Below are positions 25,400-33,808 of a stretch of 48,286 nt of DNA, in pieces. The translations under genes and the position numbers were made by a program. The DNA is from UMGS621 sp964468815 (GTDB taxonomy: Bacteria > Bacillota > Clostridia > Christensenellales > Borkfalkiaceae). Below the pieces are notes generated by a model that was given only the letters and a program-made list of their open reading frames with translations, was not told the origin of the DNA and did no database searches. Each line of letters opens with the position of its first letter. Position 1 is the first letter of the stretch. The DNA lies in contig CAYXWN010000012.1 of assembly GCA_964468815.1 (NCBI GenBank), positions 1 to 48,286 of the forward strand, in the 5' to 3' direction.

Positions 25400-27259
25400 T
25401 TAACCCCTGGAAATCGCCTTAAACCGACACTTCGCTTCGCAAGCGCCGCACTTAATGCACTTATCCGAATCAATGACGTGCGGTTTCTTTACCTCTCCGC
25501 TGATCGCGTTAACCGGGCACTGCCGTGCACAAGCCGTACAACCGATACACTTTTCGGGATCAATGGAGTAGCGCAACAAACTCTTACAGACGCCTGCGGG
25601 ACAACGTTTCTCTACAACGTGCGCTTCGTATTCGTCTCTGAAATAGCGCATCGTCGAAAGCACGGGGTTGGGTGCAGTCTGTCCCAAGCCGCAGAGAGAG
25701 TTGTTTTTAATGTAATAGCAAAGTTCTTCCATCTTATCCAAATCTTCAAGCGTTGCTTTTCCTTCGGTTACCTTAGTCAGTAATTCCAAAAGACGACGCG
25801 TGCCGATTCGGCAAGGCGTACATTTACCGCAAGATTCATCTACCGTGAATTCCAAGAAGAACTTCGCAATATCGACCATGCAGTTGTCCTCGTTCATGAC
25901 GATCAATCCGCCCGATCCCATCATAGAGCCGATCGCGATCAAAGAATCGTAATCAATCTTGGTATCAATGAGGGACGCCGGGATACAACCGCCCGAAGGA
26001 CCGCCCGTCTGAGCCGCCTTAAATTTCTTGCCGTCCGGGATTCCGCCGCCGATCTCGTAAATGATCTCGCGAAGCGTCGTTCCCATGGGGACTTCAACCA
26101 AACCGGTGTGTTTGATTTTTCCGCCCAACGCGAATACCTTTGTTCCCTTGCTCTTTTCCGTTCCCATGGACGCGAACCAATCCGCACCGTTCAAAATGAT
26201 CTGACAGACGTTTGCGTAGGTTTCGACGTTATTAAGAAGCGTCGGCTTACCGAACAAGCCCTTATTCGCCGGGAACGGAGGACGCGGACGAGGTTCGCCG
26301 CGGTTCCCCTCGATGCTGGTCATCAACGCGGTTTCTTCACCGCAAACGAACGCGCCTGCACCAAGACGAATCTCCATATCGAAAGAGAAATCCGTTCCGA
26401 AGATATTTTTACCTAAAAATCCGTACTTGCGAGCGTCTTCGATCGCTTTCTGCAAGCGTTCGACCGCAATGGGGTACTCCGCACGGATATACACGTAACC
26501 TTGATCGGATCCGACCGCGTACGCCGCGATTGCCATCGCTTCGATAACCGCATGCGGATCGCCCTCTAAAACAGAACGGTCCATGAACGCGCCGGGATCG
26601 CCCTCATCCGCGTTACACGCAACGAACTTCTTGTCGCCGACCGCGCGCTTGGTGAAATCCCATTTCATTCCCGTCGGGAAGCCGCCGCCCCCTCTGCCGC
26701 GCAAACCGGACGCTTTGATCGTGTTTACAACGTCGTCCGGAGTCATTTCGAACAACGCCTTGCGAAGCGCTTGATAACCGTCGTAAGCGATATATTCTTC
26801 GATACATTCCGGATTGATTCTGCCGCAATTGCGAAGTGCGACGCGGTGCTGTTTCTTATAGAAAGCCGTTCCGGAGAGCGGTTTCACCGTTCCGTCCTCT
26901 CCCAACGTTTCTTCATACAAAAGTTCGCGAACGACCGTTCCCTCTTTCAAGTGAAGATTGACGATCTTATCGACGTCTTCCACCTTGACTTGGCTGTAAA
27001 ACGCACCTTCCGGATAAACGATAACGATCGGACCTAACGCACACAAGCCGAAGCAACCGGTCATAACGACCTTGACGTTCAACTTTTCTTTCTCTACCGC
27101 CTCTTGGAACGCAGCTAGAATCTTACGGGAATTACCCGACGTACACCCCGTACCGCCGCAAACGAGAACGGTGCGGTCTTCTTTGAATTCTTCTACCGTA
27201 CGCGCGCCGATCTCTTTTAATTTTTTGATTTTGATCTCATTTAAGGTTTTTCCGTCCAT
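25400..27259 (-). CDS. hydB: Hydrogenase flavoprotein subunit HydB (NuoF-like)
   Basis: NADH/FMN-binding subunit. The 619 residues show an N-terminal thioredoxin-like [2Fe-2S] domain (VLVCGGTGCTSGNS, GCFGLCALGP), the NuoF core with the FMN/NADH loop GRGGGGFPTGMKWDF and NADEGDPGAFMDR, an SLBB domain, the [4Fe-4S] motif ESCGKCTPCRIGTRR, and two C-terminal ferredoxin motifs (CIGCTACARQC, CIKCGACEAKC). This layout is that of HydB/HndC. The start at 27259 has GAGGAAC upstream and lies 10 bp after hydC; a longer frame would run into hydC. Confidence 0.94.
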   Translation of the reverse strand: MDGKTLNEIKIKKLKEIGARTVEEFKEDRTVLVCGGTGCTSGNSRKILAAFQEAVEKEKLNVKVVMTGCFGLCALGPIVIVYPEGAFYSQVKVEDVDKIVNLHLKEGTVVRELLYEETLGEDGTVKPLSGTAFYKKQHRVALRNCGRINPECIEEYIAYDGYQALRKALFEMTPDDVVNTIKASGLRGRGGGGFPTGMKWDFTKRAVGDKKFVACNADEGDPGAFMDRSVLEGDPHAVIEAMAIAAYAVGSDQGYVYIRAEYPIAVERLQKAIEDARKYGFLGKNIFGTDFSFDMEIRLGAGAFVCGEETALMTSIEGNRGEPRPRPPFPANKGLFGKPTLLNNVETYANVCQIILNGADWFASMGTEKSKGTKVFALGGKIKHTGLVEVPMGTTLREIIYEIGGGIPDGKKFKAAQTGGPSGGCIPASLIDTKIDYDSLIAIGSMMGSGGLIVMNEDNCMVDIAKFFLEFTVDESCGKCTPCRIGTRRLLELLTKVTEGKATLEDLDKMEELCYYIKNNSLCGLGQTAPNPVLSTMRYFRDEYEAHVVEKRCPAGVCKSLLRYSIDPEKCIGCTACARQCPVNAISGEVKKPHVIDSDKCIKCGACEAKCRFKAISRG

Positions 27260-27269
27260 CTTCCGTTCC

Positions 27270-27764
27270 TCACTGCTCTCTGTATTTGTCGATAATCGCC
27301 GCAACGGAATCCACGGTCAACTTTCCGTAAACGTCGTCGTTGACGGTCATAACGGGCGCTAAGCCGCAGCAACCGATACAACGCGTAGCGTCAAGAGAAA
27401 ACAAGCCGTCCGCCGTAACGCCGCCGCCCGTGATTCCGAGAATCTTTTGCAATTCCTCATAGACTTCACCCGAACCTTTTACGTAACACGCCGTGCCTAA
27501 GCAGACGCCGATCTTGTATTTTCCCTTGGGCGTAAGCGAAAATTGCGAATAAAACGTCGCAACGCCGTAGACTTCCGCGAGAGAAACGCCGAGTTCCTCC
27601 GCAATCATTTCCTGTACTTCCTCGGGAAGATAGCCGTATATCCCCTGTGCCGTTTGCAATGCGGGCATCAGAGCGCCTTTCGTCCCTTTGAGTTCGGCAA
27701 GCGCCGCTTTCAGTTGCGCTTCCTGTTCTTTCGTGCCGGTAAACGGCAGTTTGTTTCGAGCCAC
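27270..27764 (-). CDS. hydC: Hydrogenase subunit HydC (NuoE-like, thioredoxin-like [2Fe-2S])
   Basis: Electron-transfer subunit of the trimeric hydrogenase. The 164-residue protein has the NuoE fold: a helical N-part (PALQTAQGIYGYLPEEV) and the [2Fe-2S] ligands in CLGTACYVKG and CIGCCGLAP. A GTG start at 27764 is preferred because GGAGGAG lies 5 bases upstream; an ATG at 27794 would overlap this site. It is the first gene of hydC-hydB-hydA and has a good promoter about 60 bp upstream. Confidence 0.93.
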   Translation of the reverse strand: MARNKLPFTGTKEQEAQLKAALAELKGTKGALMPALQTAQGIYGYLPEEVQEMIAEELGVSLAEVYGVATFYSQFSLTPKGKYKIGVCLGTACYVKGSGEVYEELQKILGITGGGVTADGLFSLDATRCIGCCGLAPVMTVNDDVYGKLTVDSVAAIIDKYREQ

Positions 27765-27822
27765 TTTTTCTCCTCCGTTTTTAGCTATGCGCACGTATAA
27801 AAAAGCATGCGCGATCTTCTAT

Positions 27823-27851
27823 ATTTTAACATATTTCGTCCCGTTTTTCAA
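27823..27851 (-). promoter_or_regulatory. Promoter of hydCBA
   Basis: Minus strand: TTGAAA, 17-bp spacer, TAAAAT. The predicted leader is about 50 nt. No clear Rex-type operator was recognised. Confidence 0.7.
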
Positions 27852-27923
27852 CATAATAATGAGAAATTTCAACGATTTTTCTCCTTCTTGAAAAATGTTC
27901 GCATTGGCGAACCGAAAAAACAA

Positions 27924-27957
27924 CAAAAAAACGACCGAAAAATTCCTTTCGATCGCA
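27924..27957 (-). terminator. Terminator after nrdR
   Basis: Minus strand: CGATCGAAA and TTTCGGTCG pair (one G-T pair), followed by seven T. Confidence 0.8.
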
Positions 27958-27996
27958 TAAAAACAGCCGAAGCCTTATCAATTTTTTCGGACGGGC

Positions 27997-28470
27997 TTAT
28001 TTAGGCTCGTCGCCGTGATCCTTTTTCATCAACGCTTCCAACTCTTGCATAAAGGCGGAAACGTCCTTAAACGAACGGTATACGGACGCGTAACGGATAT
28101 AGGCAACCTCGTCGATCTCCTTTAATCCGTCCATAACCATTTCCCCTATCTTCTTGCTCGAAATCTCTTGATCGAGAGAATTGTAGATATCCTTTTGAAT
28201 GGAATCGACGAGGCGGTCGATCTTGTACATCGGGACGGGGCGTTTCTCACACGCCTTGACGATACCGCTCTTAATTTTACCGGCATCGAACGATTGGCGG
28301 TTACCGCTCGATTTGATGACTAAAACGGGCGTCGTTTCAATGGTTTCATAGGTGGTAAAGCGTTTGCCGCAATTGGTACATTCGCGGCGACGGCGAATCA
28401 TCGTCCCCTCTTCCGTTGAACGGGAATCAATTACCTTGCTCTCCAAGCAGCCGCAATACATACACTTCAT
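27997..28470 (-). CDS. nrdR: Transcriptional repressor NrdR
   Basis: Nucleotide-sensing repressor of ribonucleotide reductase genes. The N-terminal zinc ribbon uses CMYC and CTNC cysteines, followed by RRRRECTNCGKRFTTYE, and an ATP-cone domain makes up the rest (about 50-140). The 157 residues match the family. The start at 28468-28470 has GGAGG 7 bases upstream. It stands alone, divergent from the DUF1294-like gene; no nrd genes are in the window. Confidence 0.96.
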   Translation of the reverse strand: MKCMYCGCLESKVIDSRSTEEGTMIRRRRECTNCGKRFTTYETIETTPVLVIKSSGNRQSFDAGKIKSGIVKACEKRPVPMYKIDRLVDSIQKDIYNSLDQEISSKKIGEMVMDGLKEIDEVAYIRYASVYRSFKDVSAFMQELEALMKKDHGDEPK

Positions 28471-28577
28471 CGTTGTCCTCCGTGAATCCTTTCTTTTTTC
28501 CATTTTACCACATAAAACGATTTTCGTCTATAATTTTGCGCGAATTGCACAAAATATTTTTAAAATTCGGAGGTTTT

Positions 28578-28883
28578 ATGCAGTTACTTGCCTATATTCT
28601 GGCGGCGGTATACCTGATTGCAATCAACGTATACGGCGTTCTGATTCTTAAATTTCAGAAACAGATGCGCGAAGAGGGCGACGAGGAAAGCATTGCCATC
28701 GGGGACGGCAAACTTTTTCTCACCGGCGTTTTGGGCGGTGCGACGGGCATTTACGCCGCGATGTTTCTCTTTAAGTACCGTCTGAAAAGCCTTTTCCTCA
28801 TGGTTTCGATGCCCGTCTTGATCGCGCTCAACGCTTACGCGATCGTCCTGCTTTTCACGACGAATTTCGGTTTTATGATTTAA
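28578..28883 (+). CDS. DUF1294-like small membrane protein
   Basis: 101 residues with about three hydrophobic helices. The central pattern GDGKLFLTGVLGGATGIYAAMFLFKYR resembles the DUF1294 family, whose function is unknown; the assignment is by eye. The ATG at 28578 has CGGAGG 6 bases upstream; longer frames run back into nrdR. The stop codon shares the four bases TTAA (28880-28883) with the stop of the convergent adenine deaminase gene, so no spacer or terminator separates the two genes. Confidence 0.72.
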   Translation: MQLLAYILAAVYLIAINVYGVLILKFQKQMREEGDEESIAIGDGKLFLTGVLGGATGIYAAMFLFKYRLKSLFLMVSMPVLIALNAYAIVLLFTTNFGFMI

Positions 28884-30589
28884 GAGTCTATTTCGGTAAA
28901 CGCAAATTTTCGGACGTCGAACAAGCCTCTGTCCGTTATTTTCAGTTCGGGAATCACCACGAGCGCCAAAAAGGACAAACTCATGAACGGCTCGACCGCG
29001 CGCGTAACACCCATTGCGTACGCCGCCTCCGTAAGCGCGGATAAATTCTTTTCCATCGTTCCGATATCGGCATAGGTCATCAGTCCTGCGATTTCAAGCG
29101 GAATCGAACCGACGATTTTTCCGCGAGAAACCAACGTCATGCCGCCGCCCATTCGTTCCAATTCATGCACGGCGGTATTCATATCCGCCGAATCGTCTCC
29201 CAATACGATGACGTTGTGACTGTCGTGCGAAACGGTCAACGCGATCGCGCCGTTTTTCAGCCCGTAGCCCTCGATCAAGCCAAGTCCCACGTTCCCCGTG
29301 GCGTGATGTCGTTCGACTACGGCGAGTTTCAACAGATCCGTTCCCTTTACCTCGACGATCCCGTCTGCGACGGGAACGGTACGGACAACCGATTCGGTCA
29401 CCACGTTGTCCGGCAACAGACGAATCACTTTGGCTTTGTTCCCTTTTAATCTTAAATCGAAACGCGACGGCGCAATCTCTTTTATATGTACGGTAGAAAG
29501 AACCTTTTCCGAACGGTACGGACGGGGCGAAAAAAGCGGTTCTCCGTCCTTGGCGACTAATTTCCCGTCAATATAAACGGACAAAACGGCAAACTCCGTC
29601 AAGTTATTCACGATCGCCAAATCCGCTTTCCAACCGGGTGCGATTCCGCCGCGGCGACGAAGCCCGTAACATTCCGCGACGTTCAGCGTTCCCATCGTAA
29701 CCGTCCAAATCGGCGGAACGCCTGCGTCTACCAACACTCTGAGCACGTTATCGACGTGCCCCTGCTTGCGCAGACTGCACACGTGGCGATCATCCGTACA
29801 GAGAATACAGCGGCGCATATTGGAAGCCGTCACGGCAGGCGCGTTTGCGCGCGCGTTGCGCGTTGCGGAACCTTCGCGGATATGAACGTACATTCCCTTG
29901 GCAATCTTTTCGTCAATCTCTTGCGCCGTAACGCACTCGTGGTCGGTCGCAATGCCCGAAACGAGGTAGGCGTTCAAAGCCTTTCCCGTAAGTCCCGGAG
30001 CGTGACCGTCTACGATCTTATCCGAAGCGCGCGCCGCCGCCAACTTATTGACGTCGTTATCCGCACAAGAAATCACGCCCGGATAATTCATAAATTCCCC
30101 CAAGCCGAACAGATCTTTTCGCGCGATCTCCCGTTCGATCACGGAGTCGTCCAAAATCGCTCCGCTGTTTTCAAAGGGCGTCGCAGGGACGCAAGACGGA
30201 AGCATGATCTTTACGTCCAACGGAATAGATTCGGAGGCTTTTATCATATATTCTACCCCGTCCATGCCGCAGACGTTTGCGATCTCGTGCGGATCGGCAA
30301 CGATCGTCGTCGTTCCGTGCGGAACGATCGCCTTTGCCAACTCCTCGGGCGTAAGTTGCGTGCTTTCGATATGCATATGACCGTCGATCAAACCGGGAAG
30401 GACGATTTTTTCCCCAAGATCCACTTCTTCCTTTCCCCGATAACAACCGCCCACGCCGACGATTAAGCCGTCGAACAACGCGATATCCCCCGTACGAAGC
30501 GTTCCGGTAAAGACGTCTACGTACGATCCGTTCTTTAACACAACGTCGGCAGGCATTTCGCCGAGCGCAACCTTAATCCACTCTTTCAT
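28880..30589 (-). CDS. ade: Adenine deaminase
   Basis: Amidohydrolase converting adenine to hypoxanthine and ammonia in purine salvage. The 569 residues have typical AdeC length. The metal site is visible as PGLIDGHMHIEST, with further metal/catalytic residues in VADPHEI, DGHAPG and DDRHV, and the C-terminal adenine deaminase domain carries VSHDSHNVIVLG. The start at 30587-30589 has AAAGGAG upstream. A strong hairpin lies immediately before it (30607-30630), so expression probably depends on readthrough from the upstream genes; I found no clear separate promoter. Confidence 0.95.
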   Translation of the reverse strand: MKEWIKVALGEMPADVVLKNGSYVDVFTGTLRTGDIALFDGLIVGVGGCYRGKEEVDLGEKIVLPGLIDGHMHIESTQLTPEELAKAIVPHGTTTIVADPHEIANVCGMDGVEYMIKASESIPLDVKIMLPSCVPATPFENSGAILDDSVIEREIARKDLFGLGEFMNYPGVISCADNDVNKLAAARASDKIVDGHAPGLTGKALNAYLVSGIATDHECVTAQEIDEKIAKGMYVHIREGSATRNARANAPAVTASNMRRCILCTDDRHVCSLRKQGHVDNVLRVLVDAGVPPIWTVTMGTLNVAECYGLRRRGGIAPGWKADLAIVNNLTEFAVLSVYIDGKLVAKDGEPLFSPRPYRSEKVLSTVHIKEIAPSRFDLRLKGNKAKVIRLLPDNVVTESVVRTVPVADGIVEVKGTDLLKLAVVERHHATGNVGLGLIEGYGLKNGAIALTVSHDSHNVIVLGDDSADMNTAVHELERMGGGMTLVSRGKIVGSIPLEIAGLMTYADIGTMEKNLSALTEAAYAMGVTRAVEPFMSLSFLALVVIPELKITDRGLFDVRKFAFTEIDS

Positions 30590-30606
30590 TCTTTTCTCCT
30601 TTTGCA

Positions 30607-30630
30607 AAAAAGCCCCGAAGGGCTTTTTCT
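30607..30630 (-). terminator. Terminator between zinc-ribbon gene and ade
   Basis: Minus strand: AAAAAGCCC, TTC loop, GGGGCTTTTTT. It overlaps the end of the zinc-ribbon gene and sits only 18 bp from the ade start, so it may act as an attenuator for ade. Confidence 0.8.
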
Positions 30631-31322
30631 TATTTGTATATCAGACAACGACAGTTGTCGCATTCGATCACTTCGCCGTTATTGAGGCGATTGATATCCA
30701 CCATGGAAAGCGACATACGGCAATGGCTGCACAATTCGCCGTCCAGACGGTAAAGAACGGGATACATTTTATCTTTGCGCTTTGCGCGATAGCGCGCGAA
30801 CAGATCGGGATCAATCTCCTTTTCAAGCGCGGTAAGTTCCGCCTCGACGCGCTCCGTTTCCGCTTGCTTGGACGCTTTTAATTCTTTATATTTTTGACCG
30901 TAGGCAGAATATTGCTCCTTTGCCTCGCGCGTTTTCTTTTTCAACGCGCCGTACTGTGCGACGATCTGCTCGGATTCCTCTTTCAGTTTTGCGATTTTCC
31001 CCTCTAACACGCGCATTTTGGAAAGAATTTCGTCCGCGCGCTTTTTCAAATAATCCGCCTCGTTTTCATCGGCTACGCCGTCCGCAGCACCCTGAAATTC
31101 GCCGCTAGCCTCTTCCAGCGCGCGGTATTCTTCGATCAAACTCTCGTAAATACGGGAAAGTTCTTCGGCACGCTTGTCCATGCGGACGACGGATTCGTTC
31201 ACCGTATCCAGAAATTTTTTCGCAGAAGCGGTCTTTTTCCGCTCCTCGCTGGACAACAACGCGACTTCGATTTCGCGCAGTTCCCGATCGGTTTCCTGAT
31301 ACTGTAACATTTTTTCTACCAT
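30630..31322 (-). CDS. Coiled-coil protein with C-terminal C4 zinc ribbon (DUF164/zf-RING_7 type)
   Basis: 230 residues: a long heptad-rich coiled coil (about 5-185) and a C-terminal zinc ribbon formed by CSHC and CDNC. This is the organisation of the zf-RING_7 family, which is widespread next to nif3 and dgt-dnaG-rpoD genes in Bacillota; its function is not firmly known, and nucleic-acid binding is a common suggestion. The start at 31322 has AAAGGAG upstream and overlaps the end of the nif3-like gene's ribosome-binding context; the frame to 31343 lacks such a site. Confidence 0.88.
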   Translation of the reverse strand: MVEKMLQYQETDRELREIEVALLSSEERKKTASAKKFLDTVNESVVRMDKRAEELSRIYESLIEEYRALEEASGEFQGAADGVADENEADYLKKRADEILSKMRVLEGKIAKLKEESEQIVAQYGALKKKTREAKEQYSAYGQKYKELKASKQAETERVEAELTALEKEIDPDLFARYRAKRKDKMYPVLYRLDGELCSHCRMSLSMVDINRLNNGEVIECDNCRCLIYK

Positions 31323-31336
31323 AGTTCTATTCTCCT

Positions 31337-32107
31337 TTAACAAAATCTCTCGTCCTTAAAATAGGACGCGGGCACGCCGAGTTCGGGCGCAACCCGATTG
31401 AAAAACAGAGAAAATCCCTTTTCTTCCGCCGTATAATGCGGAATCAAAATAAGATTCTTTCCCCGTTCGATTATTTCTTTTATCACGTGATGCGGCGCGT
31501 CCGACGTTACGAACAAATCGGCGACGTCTGCATTCCGCGCGGCATCCCCCGCGCCTCCGCCGCAAAAGGAAGCGACGGTCTTGATTTTCTTATCCGCTCC
31601 GTAGCCCAAAATCCGCTCCGAACCGAACATCTTTCTCACCTGCGCCAAATACGCCGAAAAGGACGTTTCCGCAATTTCAAATTTCCGACCGTAGCCGTAT
31701 TCGCCGTATACGCGGTGCAAAATTTCCGTCGATTGCGCTCCCAACGCTACGGCAAGGCTCTCGTCGATCCCGTCTCTCGCCGCGTCCAAATTGAGATGCA
31801 TGGAAATCACGGAGATTCCCGTTCGGATTGCGGCGATCAACGCCGCACCCGTCGGATCATCCGCTTTTAACGACGAAACGGGATAATAAATCGCCGGGTG
31901 GTGCGTAATCAATAAATTACAACCGCGCTCCGCTGCAAACGAAACGGACGCAAGCGAAAGGTCCAACGAAAACGCCGCTGCGCGGATTTCGTCGCCCGTA
32001 TCCACGATCACGCCGCTGTTATCGCGCGAACCCTCTGCGATGAACGCGCGACTGATTTCCAACGGTGCGTACGCCTCTAACTCTTTCAAAATATCATTGG
32101 TCTTCAT
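31337..32107 (-). CDS. Nif3-like dinuclear metal-centre protein
   Basis: NIF3/YqfO family, a hexameric metal-binding protein of uncertain function (a GTP cyclohydrolase-like or nuclease role has been suggested). The metal-binding pattern is visible as LLITHHPAIYYP, MHLNLDAA and IPHYTAEE. At 256 residues it lacks the inserted domain of the longer YqfO forms. The ATG at 32107 has GGAG 7 bases upstream and overlaps trmK by 14 bp, a conserved pairing in Firmicutes that supports the call. Confidence 0.92.
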   Translation of the reverse strand: MKTNDILKELEAYAPLEISRAFIAEGSRDNSGVIVDTGDEIRAAAFSLDLSLASVSFAAERGCNLLITHHPAIYYPVSSLKADDPTGAALIAAIRTGISVISMHLNLDAARDGIDESLAVALGAQSTEILHRVYGEYGYGRKFEIAETSFSAYLAQVRKMFGSERILGYGADKKIKTVASFCGGGAGDAARNADVADLFVTSDAPHHVIKEIIERGKNLILIPHYTAEEKGFSLFFNRVAPELGVPASYFKDERFC

Positions 32108-32744
32108 CAATAATCTCCGCCAAGCGCGCGCGCCGCTCCGAAAGTTCCTTACGCGTTATATCGGACAAGTCGCGCCGCAAATATCCGTCTATTTTTTCCC
32201 GTTCCTCTTTCAGTTTATCGAGAAAAGCCGTAGGACGCTCTTCCAAATTCGTTCTCCCGAACCGCGCTTCGCGAGCGGACAAGCGATCCTCTCCCTGCCG
32301 CGCAAGGATAACGTCGTAAAACTTCCCGTCCCGAAAGGTGTAATCCCGATCCAAACGATACCCCAAAACCAACAACGTAACGCGTAACTTTTCCGTATTC
32401 TTCATGGGTTGCACGCATAACGTCTGTGGAAGAAAGGGGGCTTTTTTGAGAATTTCCGCAATTTCGTCTCCCCCCATGCCGGCAATCAATACGAGATCGC
32501 AATCGTGCGGAACGCGCTCCAAGCCGTCCGAACAAACGGCTTCCGCTCTTCCGTCGGCAATCTCGTCAGCAAGCAAGGATTTCGCTTTTTCCAAACACTT
32601 TTCACTGATATCCGACACCACGAGCCGTTCGCATTTCCAGGACGAAAGCATACGCGCGGCGATATAGCCGTGATCGCAACCGACGTCCGCAAATTTTCGA
32701 CAGGGCGGCAATAGGCGAAAAAGTTCGTCTAACCGTGCGGTCAT
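32094..32744 (-). CDS. trmK: tRNA (adenine(22)-N1)-methyltransferase TrmK
   Basis: SAM-dependent enzyme that makes m1A22 in tRNA. The 216 residues start with RLDELFRLLPPCRKFADVGCDHGYIA, in which ADVGCDHG is the SAM-binding motif I, followed by VVSDISEKCL (motif II) and IAGMGGDEIAEIL. The C-terminal coiled coil is usual for the family. It overlaps rpoD (TGATG) and the nif3-like gene, so the three are translationally coupled. Confidence 0.93.
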   Translation of the reverse strand: MTARLDELFRLLPPCRKFADVGCDHGYIAARMLSSWKCERLVVSDISEKCLEKAKSLLADEIADGRAEAVCSDGLERVPHDCDLVLIAGMGGDEIAEILKKAPFLPQTLCVQPMKNTEKLRVTLLVLGYRLDRDYTFRDGKFYDVILARQGEDRLSAREARFGRTNLEERPTAFLDKLKEEREKIDGYLRRDLSDITRKELSERRARLAEIIDEDQ

Positions 32745-33796
32745 CAGTCGATAAAGTCCTTTAAGCGTTTACTGCGGTTGGGGTGGCGGAGTTTCCGAAG
32801 CGCTTTCGCCTCGATCTGCCGAATCCGTTCACGCGTGACGTTAAATTCTTTTCCGACTTCTTCCAATGTGCGCGGTCTGCCGTCGTCAATCCCGTAACGA
32901 AGCCGCAAAACCTTTTCTTCACGCGGCGTCAACGTATCGAGTACGCCGATCAACTGCTCTTTGAGCATGGTAAACGCGACCATATCGCTGGGCGCGGTGG
33001 ACGTTTCGTCTTCCAAGAAATCGCCCAAATGACTGTCTTCTTCCTCGCCGATCGGCGTTTCAAGCGAAACGGGATCTTGCGCGATCTTCTGAATTTCACG
33101 TACCTTTTCTTCCGGAATCCCCATATGCTTGGCGATTTCTTCGGGCGTAGGCTCTCTGCCGTATTCTTGCAACAGCATACGCGACACGCGAATTACCTTA
33201 TTGATCGTTTCTACCATATGCACGGGGATTCGGATCGTACGCGCTTGATCGGCAATGGCGCGCGTGATCGCCTGCCGAATCCACCACGTCGCATACGTGG
33301 AAAACTTAAATCCCTTTTGATAATCGAATTTTTCGACCGCTTTCATCAAGCCGAGATTCCCCTCTTGAATCAAATCCAAAAAGAGCATTCCGCGCCCCAT
33401 GTACCGTTTCGCAATGGAAACGACCAACCGAAGGTTGGCTTCGGACAACTTGCGTTTCGCCTCTTCGTCCCCCTCCAACATCCGTCTTGCCAATTCGATC
33501 TCCTCGTCCGCGGCGAGAAGGGGAACTTTTCCGATATCTTTCAAATACATCTTCACGGGATCGTCCATGTTGATTTCTTTCAAAAGTTGATCGTAGAGAT
33601 CCTTATCCCGTTCGTATTCGTTGATAATCTGAATACCGGCATTGTCTAAGGTCTTATAAACCTCTTCCAATTCCATCGGCGTCGTATCGAATTTTTCCAA
33701 AATGTCGTAAAGCGTTTCGGAATTGATACTTCCTTTTTTCTTGTACTCCGCAACGATCTCCGCTACCGCGTCGTTCAAAGTTTTTTCATTACCCAT
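32744..33796 (-). CDS. rpoD: Primary sigma factor RpoD/SigA
   Basis: Housekeeping sigma factor. The 350 residues include a short region 1.1, region 1.2-2.4 with DLIQEGNLGLMKAVEKFDY and FSTYATWWIRQAI, region 3 and region 4.2 with TLEEVGKEFNVTRERIRQIE. It lies between dnaG and trmK as in other Bacillota. The matching TTGACA/TATAAT-type promoters across the window fit its expected specificity. The start has AAGGACGG upstream. Confidence 0.97.
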   Translation of the reverse strand: MGNEKTLNDAVAEIVAEYKKKGSINSETLYDILEKFDTTPMELEEVYKTLDNAGIQIINEYERDKDLYDQLLKEINMDDPVKMYLKDIGKVPLLAADEEIELARRMLEGDEEAKRKLSEANLRLVVSIAKRYMGRGMLFLDLIQEGNLGLMKAVEKFDYQKGFKFSTYATWWIRQAITRAIADQARTIRIPVHMVETINKVIRVSRMLLQEYGREPTPEEIAKHMGIPEEKVREIQKIAQDPVSLETPIGEEEDSHLGDFLEDETSTAPSDMVAFTMLKEQLIGVLDTLTPREEKVLRLRYGIDDGRPRTLEEVGKEFNVTRERIRQIEAKALRKLRHPNRSKRLKDFID

Positions 33797-33808
33797 ATAT
33801 TACCGTCC

